Source of the DNA: Methylophaga thalassica MP
GTDB lineage: Bacteria > Pseudomonadota > Gammaproteobacteria > Nitrosococcales > Methylophagaceae
Reading direction: 5' to 3'
NCBI RefSeq assembly: GCF_000214595.1
Contig: NZ_AFIG01000001.1
Location: 124,001-188,000, forward strand
Length of the DNA: 64,000 nucleotides
The notes beneath the pieces are model-generated. The model was not told where the DNA came from. It made no database searches and saw only the letters and a list, made by a program, of their open reading frames with translations. Each line of letters begins with the position of its first letter. Within the stretch, counting starts at the first letter, position 1. The translations under genes were made by a program, and so were the position numbers. Positions 39,131 through 49,170 of this stretch are shown piece by piece.

Positions 39131-39151
39131 ATTCCTAATTATCTTAGGAAT
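39131..39151. repeat. Perfect 8-bp inverted repeat between the antiporter and receptor genes
   Basis: ATTCCTAA, spacer TTATC, TTAGGAAT. It is not followed by a T-run on either strand, so a terminator is unlikely; it could be an operator for the receptor gene. Its function is not known. Confidence 0.4.
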
Positions 39152-39228
39152 GCGTTTATTGAACGGTAAAGAGATGATAATAAAACGTGATACTGAACAA
39201 CAGAAAAAGCAGGCCAAGGCTCAATAGC

Positions 39229-40971
39229 CTAATGTTTTAATTCACCCAGCACGACTTTATTTTCAGTGACTTTTTTCACCACATTCGAATAGTAGTCATC
39301 CCTGAATTCATTGATTACTCGTGTGGCTACCGTATCTTCAACACCACTGCCTAACAAGACTTCTTCTGTCAGCCTTAGGCTGGTTTCCAGTGTTTCTGAA
39401 ACCGTGGTCGTGGCCCCCTGAGTGATTAATTCCGCACAGTGTTTTCTATCACGGGCACGGGCATGAATCGGCATATCCGGATAATACTGACGTACCTGAG
39501 CCACCAATCTATCTACCTGCGTCGGATTATCCAGTGTGACCACAATCATCTTGGCCCGATCGGCTCCGGCGGCCTGTAATACTTTGACCTTACTGGCATC
39601 ACCAAAAAACACCGGGAACCCCTGTGCCCTGGCATCTTTTACCCGATGTTGGCGCATATCCAAAGCAATATAAGGAACGCCGGCAGCACCCAGCAAGGTA
39701 CCGACACGGGCGCCAACACGACCGAAGCCCGCTAGGATAACGTGCTCCTGATCATGCTCAACAAACTCGGTGGTGTAATCTTCCTCATCGTTTTCTGCAT
39801 CAGGTGTATAGAATTTCAATAATAAGTAATTGGTCGCCCTTACAACAAAGGGGGTTAACACCATGGTTAAGGCAATCACCAGCGTCAAAATGTCACTGAC
39901 TTGTGCTTCTAATAAACCCAACGATGCCGCAAAGCTAAACAGAACAAAACCAAACTCACCGCTCTGAGATAACAAGGCCCCTGTTTGTAAGGAAATATCA
40001 TGACGGGCACCGGTAATACGGGCCAGGATATAGACAACAACCGTCTTAATGGTCATCAGGCCCCAGGTCAGCAATAGGATATCGCCCAGACGATCCCATA
40101 ACAGACTGAAATCAATGCCCATGCCGACAGTCATAAAGAACAGTCCAAGCAAGATACCGCGGAAAGGCAGAATATCGGCTTCTATCTGATGTCGGTATTG
40201 TGATTCAGCCAACATCACACCTGCCAGGAAGGCCCCCAGCGCCATCGAGAAACCAACACTTTGCATAATCCAGGCAACGCCCAGTACTAACAGTACCGCG
40301 ACAGCAATAAACACTTCCGGATCCTGGCTGGCAACAATTCTGGCTAATACCGGATTCAACAGGTAACGCCCGGCAAACAGCAGCGCAATAATCACCAGAA
40401 TACCGATTAGCGGATTTACATCTGGACCAACTACTTCGGCACCGTTACCCACAGCGAGATAGGAAACCAAAGCCAATAATGGCACGACGGCAATATCCTG
40501 CAATAACAGCACGGAGAAGGACATGCGTCCCATCACGGTGGAGATACCGCCACGTTCAGCCAATAATTTCAAACAAAAAGCGGTCGATGACAGGGCTAAA
40601 CCAAAACCAATGATAATGGCACTGTGATTATCCAGCCCTAACCAGATGGCAATGCCATAAATGGCGCCCGCAGTAATCAGCACCTGAGCAAGCCCCAGCC
40701 CCAGCACCATTTTACGCATTTGCCAGAGTTTATCCGGCTTGAGTTCAATCCCTAAAACAAACAGCAGAAAAATAACGCCAAACTCAGCTAAATGCCGAAT
40801 ATCTTCAACTTCGGTGATTACACCCAAGCCCCAAGGACCGAGAATCATGCCTGCGGTTAAATAACCCAGAATCGCACCAAGCCGAATAGCATGGAATGTA
40901 GGAATAATAATGACCGTGGCCAATAATAAGGCCAGAATTTCTACCAGATAATCGCCACCCGCTTCTTGCAC
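39229..40971 (-). CDS. Monovalent cation:proton antiporter, CPA2 family with RCK domain (KefB/YbaL-like)
   Basis: Protein of 580 residues starting at GTG. An N-terminal Na+/H+-exchanger domain has about 12-13 membrane segments (residues 8-385), including RLGAILGYLTAGMILGPWGLG, and SLALSSTAFCLKLLAE-like sequence. A TrkA-N (RCK) Rossmann domain follows at about 410-530, with the nucleotide motif LAGFGRVGARVG. KefB/KefC are glutathione-gated potassium exporters that protect against electrophiles; whether this protein is gated in that way is unknown. It lies 18 bases after hemY and may share its transcript. Confidence 0.88.
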   Translation of the reverse strand: MQEAGGDYLVEILALLLATVIIIPTFHAIRLGAILGYLTAGMILGPWGLGVITEVEDIRHLAEFGVIFLLFVLGIELKPDKLWQMRKMVLGLGLAQVLITAGAIYGIAIWLGLDNHSAIIIGFGLALSSTAFCLKLLAERGGISTVMGRMSFSVLLLQDIAVVPLLALVSYLAVGNGAEVVGPDVNPLIGILVIIALLFAGRYLLNPVLARIVASQDPEVFIAVAVLLVLGVAWIMQSVGFSMALGAFLAGVMLAESQYRHQIEADILPFRGILLGLFFMTVGMGIDFSLLWDRLGDILLLTWGLMTIKTVVVYILARITGARHDISLQTGALLSQSGEFGFVLFSFAASLGLLEAQVSDILTLVIALTMVLTPFVVRATNYLLLKFYTPDAENDEEDYTTEFVEHDQEHVILAGFGRVGARVGTLLGAAGVPYIALDMRQHRVKDARAQGFPVFFGDASKVKVLQAAGADRAKMIVVTLDNPTQVDRLVAQVRQYYPDMPIHARARDRKHCAELITQGATTTVSETLETSLRLTEEVLLGSGVEDTVATRVINEFRDDYYSNVVKKVTENKVVLGELKH

Positions 40972-40989
40972 AAATTATCCCTTTGTTAA

Positions 40990-42186
40990 TTAAATGGTTG
41001 CATCAGAACTAAGCATCAATGTCAGTCCTTGCTTATAGGTATCTGCAGCAGCTTCATTTTTGTCCAGCGCCAATTGCACTTCAGCTAAGACCTGATAAGT
41101 CTCGCCTTTGGCATCTAAGCGAATGCTTTGTTGTAAATATTCTTCCGCCTTTGTCCATAACTGGTTGGCTTTCGCCAGACGCCCAACGGTTAGTAATAAA
41201 CAGGCATTATCCGGATTGGCTTTAAGCCACTTTTCTGCCGTCGCTAAACGCGCCAGCAAGTCACCCTGCGTCAGTACGCCATAGATATACACCAGCTTAT
41301 CGCTCCAGCTATTGCGCATAAACTGTTCAATCTGGGCAATGGCCTGCTCTTCCTTGTCTTGCTGAATTAGCCCATTCACATATGGCACAAGCATGGCTTC
41401 TGTCTGCCGTGCTTTGCTGGATGATTTTTCCCACACCTCAGCCATTTTTTGCCAGTCCTGTTTGGCTAATGCCATCTGTAACTGACCTACAGCCGCCTCC
41501 TGATCCAAAGCAGCGACTTCATTACGCTCCAACACATGGCGTTTACGTAAATCCGGTAATACCGATTGCATTTCCTGCCATTGATCCATGTCCTGATAGA
41601 GAGACTGCAATAACTGCAAAACATAAGGATGTTTCGGTGCCACTTCACGCAAATGTTGAAGTGTCGCGAGCGCCTGCTCTTTTTGACCGGCCGATAATTG
41701 TAGCTCTGCCTGAACCACCCCGACGGCAATATCAGCGCCTTCGGTGGTTTCATGGGCCAGGCGTAGATAGTTATCACGACGCTCTGGTGCTTGTTGTTTT
41801 TGCGCCGCTCTCGCTGCCGCCAGATAATGAAGTAATGGTGTTTCACTGTGTGTGGCATGACGTACCAAAATACGTTCGGCCTCTGTCCAGCGACCTTCTT
41901 CCAGAGTGATCAGACCACGGGTTAAAGCTCGATTAGCCCGCTTTTGTCTTTGTGTTGTCTTCCAGGCATTAATTCTTTTTGGCGTCTGTTTTAACAATAC
42001 CAGACTGCGTAATGCTAAATAGCCTGCCACCACCAGTAGGATATAAATAGCCGTAAATACAACTAATGATGTTTCCAGACTCCACTGTCCGTATTGCAGT
42101 AAAACAAACCCTGGTTCAAAATCGGCCGCCCAGATTGCGGCAACACCCAATGCTAATGCTAAAGCGATAATGATCAGCATTTTCAT
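40990..42186 (-). CDS. hemY: HemY, TPR-containing inner-membrane protein
   Basis: Gammaproteobacterial HemY (not the protoporphyrinogen oxidase of the same name in Gram-positives). The 398-residue product has two N-terminal membrane helices (about 2-20 and 38-60), then a series of TPR-like helices to the end, with repeats near 95-130, 150-190 and 320-390. It overlaps the hemX gene by 4 bases. It is linked by context to tetrapyrrole synthesis; its precise role is not settled. Confidence 0.88.
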   Translation of the reverse strand: MKMLIIIALALALGVAAIWAADFEPGFVLLQYGQWSLETSLVVFTAIYILLVVAGYLALRSLVLLKQTPKRINAWKTTQRQKRANRALTRGLITLEEGRWTEAERILVRHATHSETPLLHYLAAARAAQKQQAPERRDNYLRLAHETTEGADIAVGVVQAELQLSAGQKEQALATLQHLREVAPKHPYVLQLLQSLYQDMDQWQEMQSVLPDLRKRHVLERNEVAALDQEAAVGQLQMALAKQDWQKMAEVWEKSSSKARQTEAMLVPYVNGLIQQDKEEQAIAQIEQFMRNSWSDKLVYIYGVLTQGDLLARLATAEKWLKANPDNACLLLTVGRLAKANQLWTKAEEYLQQSIRLDAKGETYQVLAEVQLALDKNEAAADTYKQGLTLMLSSDATI

Positions 42187-43214
42187 TGCTGATACTCCTC
42201 TAGCCAGTTCAACGAGCCTGAAATATCCGGAATAGACACGTCAATTTTCTGTTCAGCCAGTGAATTAAGGCTGGCCAGCATGGCATCACGTTCTTCACCG
42301 GTAAAATATTGGTCCAGCCAGGTAATGGCTGTTTTTAAACTGTGCTGAAAGCTATTATTGTCAGCATTCAGTAAGGCAAGACGTGCACTTTCCAATTGTA
42401 AACGCAGATTTTGATAGAGGAAATAGCGTTGTTCCGGTGCAAGTACAGCCGCTTCACCAGTTTGATCATGGCGAATCACCACTAAAGAGCGCAATTGTTG
42501 CCAAATGTCTGAGATGGCTTGTTTCCATGCCGGCGTTTCTGTGCTGGCAATATCGGCCGTGTCTGGAGACTCAGAGAAATCAACTTCTGGCCCTTTTTTA
42601 ACTCGCAGTTTGTCGACATGGGCAGCCAATGTCTGTAGCTGAATCGCCATGCCCGGGATATCCAGAGTTGTCAGTGATTGTAATGACATTAATTCTTCTG
42701 CAATCTCAGCCCGCAGAGGATGAAGCCGATAATCAGAAAGTGCTTCTAGTTGTTTATCTGCCATGATCAAAGCCTGGATGGCTCCAACCACGTCATGTGC
42801 TAATACAGCGCGCTGGTTGGCGACATTGAGCAGGTATTTGACTTCCTGCAAAGCCCATCTCTTTTGCAGCTCAGCATTAGATAACTGTTGTTTGTCCGTC
42901 AGTTGCTGTAGTTTTTCCGCTAATTGTTTTTGGTCACTATCGAGCCGACCTAACTGCTGCCTGTGCTGTTCTAATTTTGATTGCCAGTCACCATTTTGGC
43001 TCGATAACTCGGTCAGCGAAGATTGAATATCGGCTTCCTGCTGCTGGAGTTGCTGATAAAACCAGCCAATACTGACAGCGGAAAGCAGTACGACAACAAC
43101 AAGCGCAATCCATATCAAGCGATAGACTTTGGCATCATCCTGTTTATTCTTTTCAAGCAGCTCCGCATCCTGCACATTGTTATCTATCGTTTGCTTTGCG
43201 TCTTTATCTGCCAT
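42183..43214 (-). CDS. hemX: HemX-like uroporphyrinogen-III C-methyltransferase-associated protein
   Basis: Membrane-anchored protein of 343 residues with one membrane helix (about 32-52) and a Gln-rich coiled coil (about 55-115), then a helical periplasmic domain. The region LQEVKYLLNVANQRAVLAHDVVGAIQALIMADKQL is characteristic of the gammaproteobacterial HemX family. Despite its frequent name, it has no SAM-binding methyltransferase motif. It sits between hemD (1-base gap) and hemY (4-base overlap). Confidence 0.88.
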   Translation of the reverse strand: MADKDAKQTIDNNVQDAELLEKNKQDDAKVYRLIWIALVVVVLLSAVSIGWFYQQLQQQEADIQSSLTELSSQNGDWQSKLEQHRQQLGRLDSDQKQLAEKLQQLTDKQQLSNAELQKRWALQEVKYLLNVANQRAVLAHDVVGAIQALIMADKQLEALSDYRLHPLRAEIAEELMSLQSLTTLDIPGMAIQLQTLAAHVDKLRVKKGPEVDFSESPDTADIASTETPAWKQAISDIWQQLRSLVVIRHDQTGEAAVLAPEQRYFLYQNLRLQLESARLALLNADNNSFQHSLKTAITWLDQYFTGEERDAMLASLNSLAEQKIDVSIPDISGSLNWLEEYQQ

Positions 43215-43215
43215 G

Positions 43216-43974
43216 TTAATCGTCCATATTTATCAGAGTATCAACAACTGCATTATCACTGGCATCGGCTGATACATGAATGGTTTTGAAGCCTCGTGAG
43301 GAGGCGTGCTGTTTTATCCTATCACTGACCACCGTCAATGGTTTATCTAACAAACCTGGCCATGTATTCATAAAGATACTACAAAGATTATCAACACCCG
43401 CCACACTGGTACAGATGACTTTATCCGCCAACATGGCTTGCTTTTGCATTGTGGCTGTCGGCTTGGCTAAAACACGTTGATAAACTTCAACATAAGTAAT
43501 CTTAGCACCTCTGGCGGTTAAGGTATCGGCCATATGTTCTCTGCCGCCGTTACCCCGCACAATGAGAATATGTTTACCACTGACCTTATCAGCCTGCATT
43601 AGGGGCATTTGCAACAAACCTTCACTGCCGTTAGATATTTCTGGCTGACAATCAACAGGAATAGCATGCTCGCGCATGGCTTGCGCTGTACCTTCACCCA
43701 CTGCGGCAAACTGACACGGCTGAGGCAATTCATCCCCCCAACCAGCCATAAAACTTTCTACGGCATTACGACTGACAAATATCAGCCAGTCAAAACGTTC
43801 GATATTCTCTGTCTGCCAATTTTTTCGTGCGATATGTTCAATATCAATCACTGGCAGAATCAACGCTTTGCCACCGGCGTTTTCAATCAAATCGGCAAGC
43901 GCCTGGCATTGATGCTGTGGGCGGGTCACCAGAATCTGTTGCCCCGCTAAAGGTGCTTTATTCACCGTAAACAT
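43216..43974 (-). CDS. hemD: Uroporphyrinogen-III synthase
   Basis: Cyclises hydroxymethylbilane to uroporphyrinogen III, the branch point to haem, sirohaem and corrinoids. The 252-residue product has the N-terminal [23 protein letters not shown], the central [10 protein letters not shown] and the C-terminal [12 protein letters not shown] segments typical of this very divergent family. I use ATG 43974, which overlaps hemC by 17 bases; a longer frame to 44130 lies inside hemC in another frame and adds unrelated residues. Confidence 0.9.
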   Translation of the reverse strand: MFTVNKAPLAGQQILVTRPQHQCQALADLIENAGGKALILPVIDIEHIARKNWQTENIERFDWLIFVSRNAVESFMAGWGDELPQPCQFAAVGEGTAQAMREHAIPVDCQPEISNGSEGLLQMPLMQADKVSGKHILIVRGNGGREHMADTLTARGAKITYVEVYQRVLAKPTATMQKQAMLADKVICTSVAGVDNLCSIFMNTWPGLLDKPLTVVSDRIKQHASSRGFKTIHVSADASDNAVVDTLINMDD

Positions 43975-44887
43975 CTGCCAGAATTTTATCCGCGCCTTTC
44001 GCCAGCAGCATTTCAGCGACTTGAATACCCAGTTTTTCGGCATCTGCCGCTTTACCACGAACTTCCGCAGTGACCGTATTGGTGCCGTCCGGCTGACCGA
44101 CCAGACCACGCAACCAGACGTTGTCATCATCTAACATCGCATAACCGGCAATCGGTACCTGACAACCGCCGGACAAGCGTTTGTTCAAGGCTCTTTCTGC
44201 GCGCAGCACAATAGCGGTTTTATCACAGTGTAAAGGGGCAATAAGTGCGTTCATTTCTGCGTCATCAACTCGGGTTTCAATGCCTAATGCGCCTTGTCCA
44301 ATGGCTGGCAAACTTTGTTCCGGCGTTAAAGCGCTTCGGATACGGTCATCAAAGCCTAAGCGCTTCAAACCGGCCATTGCCAGGATAATCGCATCAAACT
44401 CGCCATCATCGAGTTTACGTAAACGGGTGTTTACATTACCGCGTAAAGGCAGTACTTCCAGATCGGGACGGTGAGTACGTACCTGACATTCACGACGCAG
44501 ACTGGAAGTGCCTAAGCGGGCACCATGCGGTAATTCATCAATACTCTGATAATGGTTGGAAACAAACGCATCATGCGGATCTTCGCGTTCGCAGATAACA
44601 GGCAGATGTAAACCTTCCGGAAACTCAACAGGCACATCTTTCATCGAGTGCACGGCGATATCAGCGCGTCCATCCAACATGCCTTGTTCCAGTTCTTTAA
44701 CAAAAAGCCCTTTGCCGCCTACTTTTGCCAGTGGCGTATCAAGAATGATGTCGCCCTGGGTTTTCATACCAATCAGTTCTACTTCGATATTTTGATGTAA
44801 TTCTAAGAGGCGTGATTTCACAAATTCAGCCTGCCACATGGCAAGAGGACTGTTGCGAGTGGCAATACGAACGATTCTTTTAGTCAT
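43958..44887 (-). CDS. hemC: Porphobilinogen deaminase (hydroxymethylbilane synthase)
   Basis: Condenses four porphobilinogen molecules to hydroxymethylbilane. The 309-residue product shows [38 protein letters not shown], and [31 protein letters not shown], and the dipyrromethane cofactor Cys in [15 protein letters not shown]. It is the first gene of hemC-hemD-hemX-hemY and is divergent from argH, the common gammaproteobacterial arrangement, with 122 bp between the start codons. Confidence 0.97.
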   Translation of the reverse strand: MTKRIVRIATRNSPLAMWQAEFVKSRLLELHQNIEVELIGMKTQGDIILDTPLAKVGGKGLFVKELEQGMLDGRADIAVHSMKDVPVEFPEGLHLPVICEREDPHDAFVSNHYQSIDELPHGARLGTSSLRRECQVRTHRPDLEVLPLRGNVNTRLRKLDDGEFDAIILAMAGLKRLGFDDRIRSALTPEQSLPAIGQGALGIETRVDDAEMNALIAPLHCDKTAIVLRAERALNKRLSGGCQVPIAGYAMLDDDNVWLRGLVGQPDGTNTVTAEVRGKAADAEKLGIQVAEMLLAKGADKILADVYGE

Positions 44888-45009
44888 GGAATAAGGTCAC
44901 TTCAGCGTTGTCGTTAATAAATAAAGTCGATTCTAGCATTTCACGCATTGACTCTCGACTATCCGCGTTATAATGACGCCCTGTTTTCAACGAGCCTGAT
45001 CTGATTGAC

Positions 45010-46392
45010 ATGACTACAGCCAATAAAAAACTCTCATCTGCCAGACTAACGCAGCCTACCGACAAATTTGTCGAAGAATTTACCGCCTCTGTGCAATTTG
45101 ACCAACGCATGTTCCGGCAAGATATTCGCGGCTCAATTGCGCACGCCACCATGCTGGCCGAAGTGAAGGTGCTGACTATCGAAGAACGCGATCAGATTAT
45201 CGCTGGCTTGCAACAAATCGAACAAGAAATTGAAAGTGGTGACTTTGAATGGTCTATCGCTCAGGAAGATGTGCATATGAATATCGAAGCACGTCTTATC
45301 GCCCTGATTGGTGAAGTGGGTAAAAAACTACACACCGGCCGTTCACGTAACGATCAGGTGGCCACAGATGTGCGCCTCTATCTGCGCGATATGATTGATC
45401 CTATCGGTCAGCAGCTTAATCGCCTGCAAGAAGCCTTATTGAATGTCGCTGAACGTGAAGCTGACACCATCATGCCCGGCTTTACTCATTTACAGACAGC
45501 ACAACCGGTCACATTTGGTCACCATATGATGGCCTGGTATGAAATGTTAGTCAGAGATGCCGAGCGTCTTGAAGACTGTGCCAAACGAGTCAACAGCCTG
45601 CCATTAGGTGCTGCAGCACTGGCAGGTACCACATTCCCGATTGATCGTGAGATGACCGCCAGCTTATTAGGCTTTGATCGTATCTGTCTAAACTCTCTGG
45701 ATGCGGTCAGTGATCGTGACTTTGCGATTGAGTTCAATAGCTTCGCCTCGATTCTGATGATGCATTTATCACGCTTCTCAGAAGAGTTAATCATCTGGTC
45801 TTCGGCGCAGTTTGATTTTGTTGATTTAGGTGATGCCTTCTGCACCGGCTCATCGATCATGCCGCAAAAGAAAAATCCGGATGTGCCTGAATTAATCCGC
45901 GGTAAAACCAGTCGTGTTTATGGCAATATGTTTAACCTGCTGACCTTGATGAAAAACCAGCCATTAGCCTACAACAAAGACAATCAGGAAGATAAAGAGC
46001 CACTGTTTGATACCATCGATACCTTATTAGGTTCTCTGCGTGTTTATGCAGATATGATGTCTGTTATTACGGTCAAAGCTGACAATATGCGTCAGGCCGC
46101 ATTACGTGGTTATGCCACAGCCACCGATCTGGCAGATTATCTAGTGCGTAAAGGCACCCCATTCCGTGATGCTCACGAAGTGGTTGGTTTGTCAGTGGCC
46201 TATGGCATCAAGCATAAAAAAGATTTGTCAGAACTGACGCTGGAAGAGCTGCAGCAGTTTTCAGCCAACATCGAACAAGACGTGTTTGAAGTATTAACAT
46301 TGGAAGGCTCGGTCGCCGCCCGTAATCACTTGGGTGGCACCGCCCCTGAACAAGTCAAAGCGGCTATTCAGAAAGCACGCCGTCAACGCTAA
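45010..46392 (+). CDS. argH: Argininosuccinate lyase
   Basis: Last enzyme of arginine synthesis; splits argininosuccinate to arginine and fumarate. At 460 residues it has the fumarase/aspartase superfamily signature [20 protein letters not shown] and family segments [30 protein letters not shown] and [20 protein letters not shown]. The start ATG follows the hemC/argH divergent promoter region. It is convergent with the DUF3325 gene, with a hairpin between them. Confidence 0.97.
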   Translation: MTTANKKLSSARLTQPTDKFVEEFTASVQFDQRMFRQDIRGSIAHATMLAEVKVLTIEERDQIIAGLQQIEQEIESGDFEWSIAQEDVHMNIEARLIALIGEVGKKLHTGRSRNDQVATDVRLYLRDMIDPIGQQLNRLQEALLNVAEREADTIMPGFTHLQTAQPVTFGHHMMAWYEMLVRDAERLEDCAKRVNSLPLGAAALAGTTFPIDREMTASLLGFDRICLNSLDAVSDRDFAIEFNSFASILMMHLSRFSEELIIWSSAQFDFVDLGDAFCTGSSIMPQKKNPDVPELIRGKTSRVYGNMFNLLTLMKNQPLAYNKDNQEDKEPLFDTIDTLLGSLRVYADMMSVITVKADNMRQAALRGYATATDLADYLVRKGTPFRDAHEVVGLSVAYGIKHKKDLSELTLEELQQFSANIEQDVFEVLTLEGSVAARNHLGGTAPEQVKAAIQKARRQR

Positions 46393-46400
46393 ATTATCTA

Positions 46401-46435
46401 GGTTGATGCAGTAACGACCGGTTACTGCATCAACC
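46401..46435. repeat. 15-bp perfect hairpin between argH and the DUF3325 gene
   Basis: GGTTGATGCAGTAAC, loop GACCG, GTTACTGCATCAACC. One arm is the last four codons and stop of the minus-strand DUF3325 gene. No T-run follows on either strand, so it is not a classic intrinsic terminator; it may still stop transcription or protect 3' ends of the two convergent mRNAs. Confidence 0.6.
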
Positions 46436-46757
46436 ATAAGAAACAGGCCGACAACATCATCAAAAATGCGACTCTGACTGCCCACTTAGGCCAATAGGAC
46501 AAAAGTAACACTAATACGATTGAGGTCACGGATAATACGGAGACCCAAACGACAAAACCTGTTCCTGCACCCCAAACCTGCCACATGGGTAAATAAGCTA
46601 ATATCAGCACAAGACTTGCTGTCCAGCGTAAAACCCGTATCTGTGTAGCCGTTAAACGTCTATCAGTCACATCCATCAAATGTCTTGGCATCGCCAGACT
46701 CAAACCACTCATAGCGGCATAACACAGAGCGACACTCATCATCATCGCCACACTCAT
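46422..46757 (-). CDS. DUF3325 membrane protein of an iron-uptake operon
   Basis: A 111-residue protein with about three to four membrane helices, opening with the family-like MSLALCYAGMSGLSLAM-type sequence (MMSVALCYAAMSGLSLAMPRH). DUF3325 genes are found with PepSY-domain and DUF3649 genes near TonB-dependent siderophore receptors, and that trio is present here. It overlaps the PepSY gene by 4 bases. The arm of a hairpin covers its last codons. Confidence 0.8.
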   Translation of the reverse strand: MSVAMMMSVALCYAAMSGLSLAMPRHLMDVTDRRLTATQIRVLRWTASLVLILAYLPMWQVWGAGTGFVVWVSVLSVTSIVLVLLLSYWPKWAVRVAFLMMLSACFLWLMQ

Positions 46758-48394
46758 GATATGGCCTCCGAACGTTTTGCGGGCTGAGAATAGCGTTCTG
46801 CTGCAGTTAATTTACGGCGTAAAAATAACACCAGTCCCAGACTCATCAAACCAAACACCAGCACCGTTAGCTCAAAGCCAACACTAACCCAATCACCGGT
46901 CTGCCAATACGACACTAGCCAATGTCCCGTGGTGATGAGATTCATCACTGGCAGCAACAGGGCAAGTAAAGTAAATATGCTCCATTGCTCAAACCAGGCT
47001 TTCGTCGCGGGACGACAGGCTGAATGGAATAACATCAATAACCACAGATAGAAAAAGCCTTTTATCTCCCAGGCTGCACGATCAGCAATATCAACAGGAA
47101 TCAATCGGTTCAGCCAGAAATACCCAATACAAGCCACCGCTAGACCACTAATTGCAGCCACATTGATCACTTCAATCACCCTGTAAACCCGTGCGGTTTG
47201 GGCACCAAACTCATTCAATGATTTCTGACGGCGTTTCACCAGAAACAAGATGGCGCCGGTTGCCATCATCAGCGCACCCGCCATACCCATAATGAAATAT
47301 AACCAGCGAACGCTATAGCCACCAAAGTTGGCAAAGTGCATGATTCGCATCACGCGTTGTGAAGCCATCGGCGTACCCTTGTCATATTCGCCGGGCGGAT
47401 TGAGATGCATCACATCACCATTGGTCGCATCAAACTGCACACTGCCGGTTTCATCTCTCAGTAATTGTCCGTAATAATCCTCTTCTTCAAACCAGCCAAA
47501 CACTTTAGTAACGGCACTACTGTCACCAGGATGCTCAACGTTCATAAACCGTCCTGGTTTACCCATCATCACTTCTGCCCGCTTAAACAAAACAGACAAA
47601 TCAACGACATTGGCATGCACACCTGTTTCCGGTCTGTGCATGGGTTCGTCCAGCAACTCAGCAAAGAACTGTTGTGGATTACTGTAATTGGCTAACACCC
47701 CGGCAGGCATATAGATGGATAAAAAGATCACCAATCCGGTATAGGCTATCATCAGCTGAAACGGCAGTGTTAAGACAGCTGAAGCGTTATGCCCATCCAG
47801 CCAGCTGCGCTGCCCTTTCTTTTGTCTGAAGGTGAAAAAGTCTTTGAAAATACGTTTATGAATAATGATGCCGGTGATCAGCGCCACTAGCATAATCATG
47901 GTGAAAAAACCGACCAGCCAGATGCCTGCCATGCCTGCATGAAACTCATAATGCATATGTACAAAATGATGACCACCTTCCGTTTCACGGTTATGGTTAA
48001 CAGGTATCGGTTCACCCGTATTCAAATCCAGCAGGGTATTTTGGAATTCTTGTTTATCGTCCTGCCAGAACAGACGAATTCCCGGTTCGGTTTCAGTTGG
48101 CAGGCCAATCCCCCAGAAATGACTCTCAGCCATATGTGTTTCAAGATAAGCCTGACCTTTTTTTATCACATCAACACGTTGCTGTTCAGTCATAGCCTCT
48201 GGATCAAAATCCGACACAGCCGCTGCCTCAGGTTTCATCCAATGCGTGATATCTTCGTCAAACACCCCAATGGTGCCGGTCAGAAAAATGGTGAAAAGTG
48301 CCCAACTTGCGACCAGTCCGCCCCAGGTATGGAGCCAGCCCATCGCTTGTCGGAAAGACTCTTGTTCCTTTGCCGGTTGATTTAACTCACTCAT
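46754..48394 (-). CDS. PepSY-domain inner-membrane protein (PiuB/FpvG-like)
   Basis: Protein of 546 residues with PepSY-associated membrane helices: a first helix near 27-48, a periplasmic PepSY region (about 50-150), a pair near 158-178 and 210-235, and a cluster toward the C-terminus. The initial AMGWLHTWGGLVASWALFTIFLTGTIGVF motif is typical. Relatives such as FpvG take part in reductive release of iron from siderophores in the periplasm; that function here is inferred from family and operon. It overlaps both neighbours by 4 bases. Confidence 0.88.
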   Translation of the reverse strand: MSELNQPAKEQESFRQAMGWLHTWGGLVASWALFTIFLTGTIGVFDEDITHWMKPEAAAVSDFDPEAMTEQQRVDVIKKGQAYLETHMAESHFWGIGLPTETEPGIRLFWQDDKQEFQNTLLDLNTGEPIPVNHNRETEGGHHFVHMHYEFHAGMAGIWLVGFFTMIMLVALITGIIIHKRIFKDFFTFRQKKGQRSWLDGHNASAVLTLPFQLMIAYTGLVIFLSIYMPAGVLANYSNPQQFFAELLDEPMHRPETGVHANVVDLSVLFKRAEVMMGKPGRFMNVEHPGDSSAVTKVFGWFEEEDYYGQLLRDETGSVQFDATNGDVMHLNPPGEYDKGTPMASQRVMRIMHFANFGGYSVRWLYFIMGMAGALMMATGAILFLVKRRQKSLNEFGAQTARVYRVIEVINVAAISGLAVACIGYFWLNRLIPVDIADRAAWEIKGFFYLWLLMLFHSACRPATKAWFEQWSIFTLLALLLPVMNLITTGHWLVSYWQTGDWVSVGFELTVLVFGLMSLGLVLFLRRKLTAAERYSQPAKRSEAIS

Positions 48395-48672
48395 GACGCC
48401 ATCCTCGAAATAAGTAAACCCGCACCACCGAATATCAGTGTTGGTATTAACATCCCCAACCAGGCACGCTTACTATCTCTGACAACAAAGATCCAAATGA
48501 CCGCTGCCGTGTAAATAGCATAACTAAATAAACTGCTGGCCACGATGGCATCGGGTTTATCCATAGGCACAATAGCCGATAAAAAAATAATAACGGCAGA
48601 CGTTAAAAAATATCCGCCGATTGTGGCGGCCAGAACCAAAGAAATAATTCTAATTGGATATGGTAATTGCAT
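48391..48672 (-). CDS. DUF3649 membrane protein of an iron-uptake operon
   Basis: Protein of 93 residues with three membrane helices, first of the DUF3649-PepSY-DUF3325 unit. The ATG at 48672 is preferred; the in-frame TTG at 48690 adds six residues. Its stop overlaps the PepSY start (ATGA), indicating coupled translation. The family co-occurs with iron-siderophore uptake genes; its own role is not known. Confidence 0.78.
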   Translation of the reverse strand: MQLPYPIRIISLVLAATIGGYFLTSAVIIFLSAIVPMDKPDAIVASSLFSYAIYTAAVIWIFVVRDSKRAWLGMLIPTLIFGGAGLLISRMAS

Positions 48673-49170
48673 AGTAGAGGTAACTCTCAAGTTACTGATT
48701 CAAATTCATTTATCAGGGTAAACAGTCATTACTCAAGGGCAGCTGAGCAAGGACTTTGGATGAGAGAACACAAACTCCCCTCATCACCTATGTCGTATGA
48801 GCGTCAAAAAAAGTGCAATATTTTTCCACTTTTATTTAACAGGCTTAAATTTATCATCTAAATACTATCATCAAATAATAATCATATGCATTTAGATTAA
48901 CTGAAAAACATTCTTTTTTAGCAAACTCAGTTCATGCTTGTCCTTGTAAAGCCGTGTTTGTTTATCTCTAAAATGTCATTTCCAATGCTTCAGCACTATT
49001 CGGTTATCAATTAGTCATGAAGATAAAGCCTGGCGAGTCCGAATTTATCTGCAATTTTTATGTTTAATTTCAGATGCCTGAATACAGACTTCACAGATGG
49101 ATGAATAAAGCATCTAAACATGCTGTCAACATGCCATAATTTGCATCACAAAAATAAGCGTAGGTTGATT
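48673..49170. other. 498-bp intergenic region between the iron operon and the SbmA-like gene
   Basis: AT-rich, with no convincing gene on either strand. It holds an inverted repeat ATCTAAAT / ATTTAGAT (48856-48863 and 48890-48897) enclosing a candidate Fur box at 48871-48889, 12 of 19 matches by my count. This could be the iron-responsive control region of the leftward operon. I see nothing else in it that I can name. Confidence 0.4.
48856..48897. promoter_or_regulatory. Candidate Fur-type control site upstream of the DUF3649-PepSY-DUF3325 operon
   Basis: 8-bp perfect inverted arms around an AT-rich core containing TAATCAT, the centre of the Fur consensus. It lies about 185-225 bp before the operon start. 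Weak, position-based evidence. Confidence 0.3.

Noticed and set aside
43975-44130. Extended N-terminus of HemD inside hemC
   Set aside because: The additional 52 residues are hemC read in another frame; the family starts near the ATG at 43974.
48667-48861. 64-residue plus-strand frame in the iron-operon leader
   Set aside because: No ribosome-binding site, no recognisable motif, and it lies over likely regulatory DNA.
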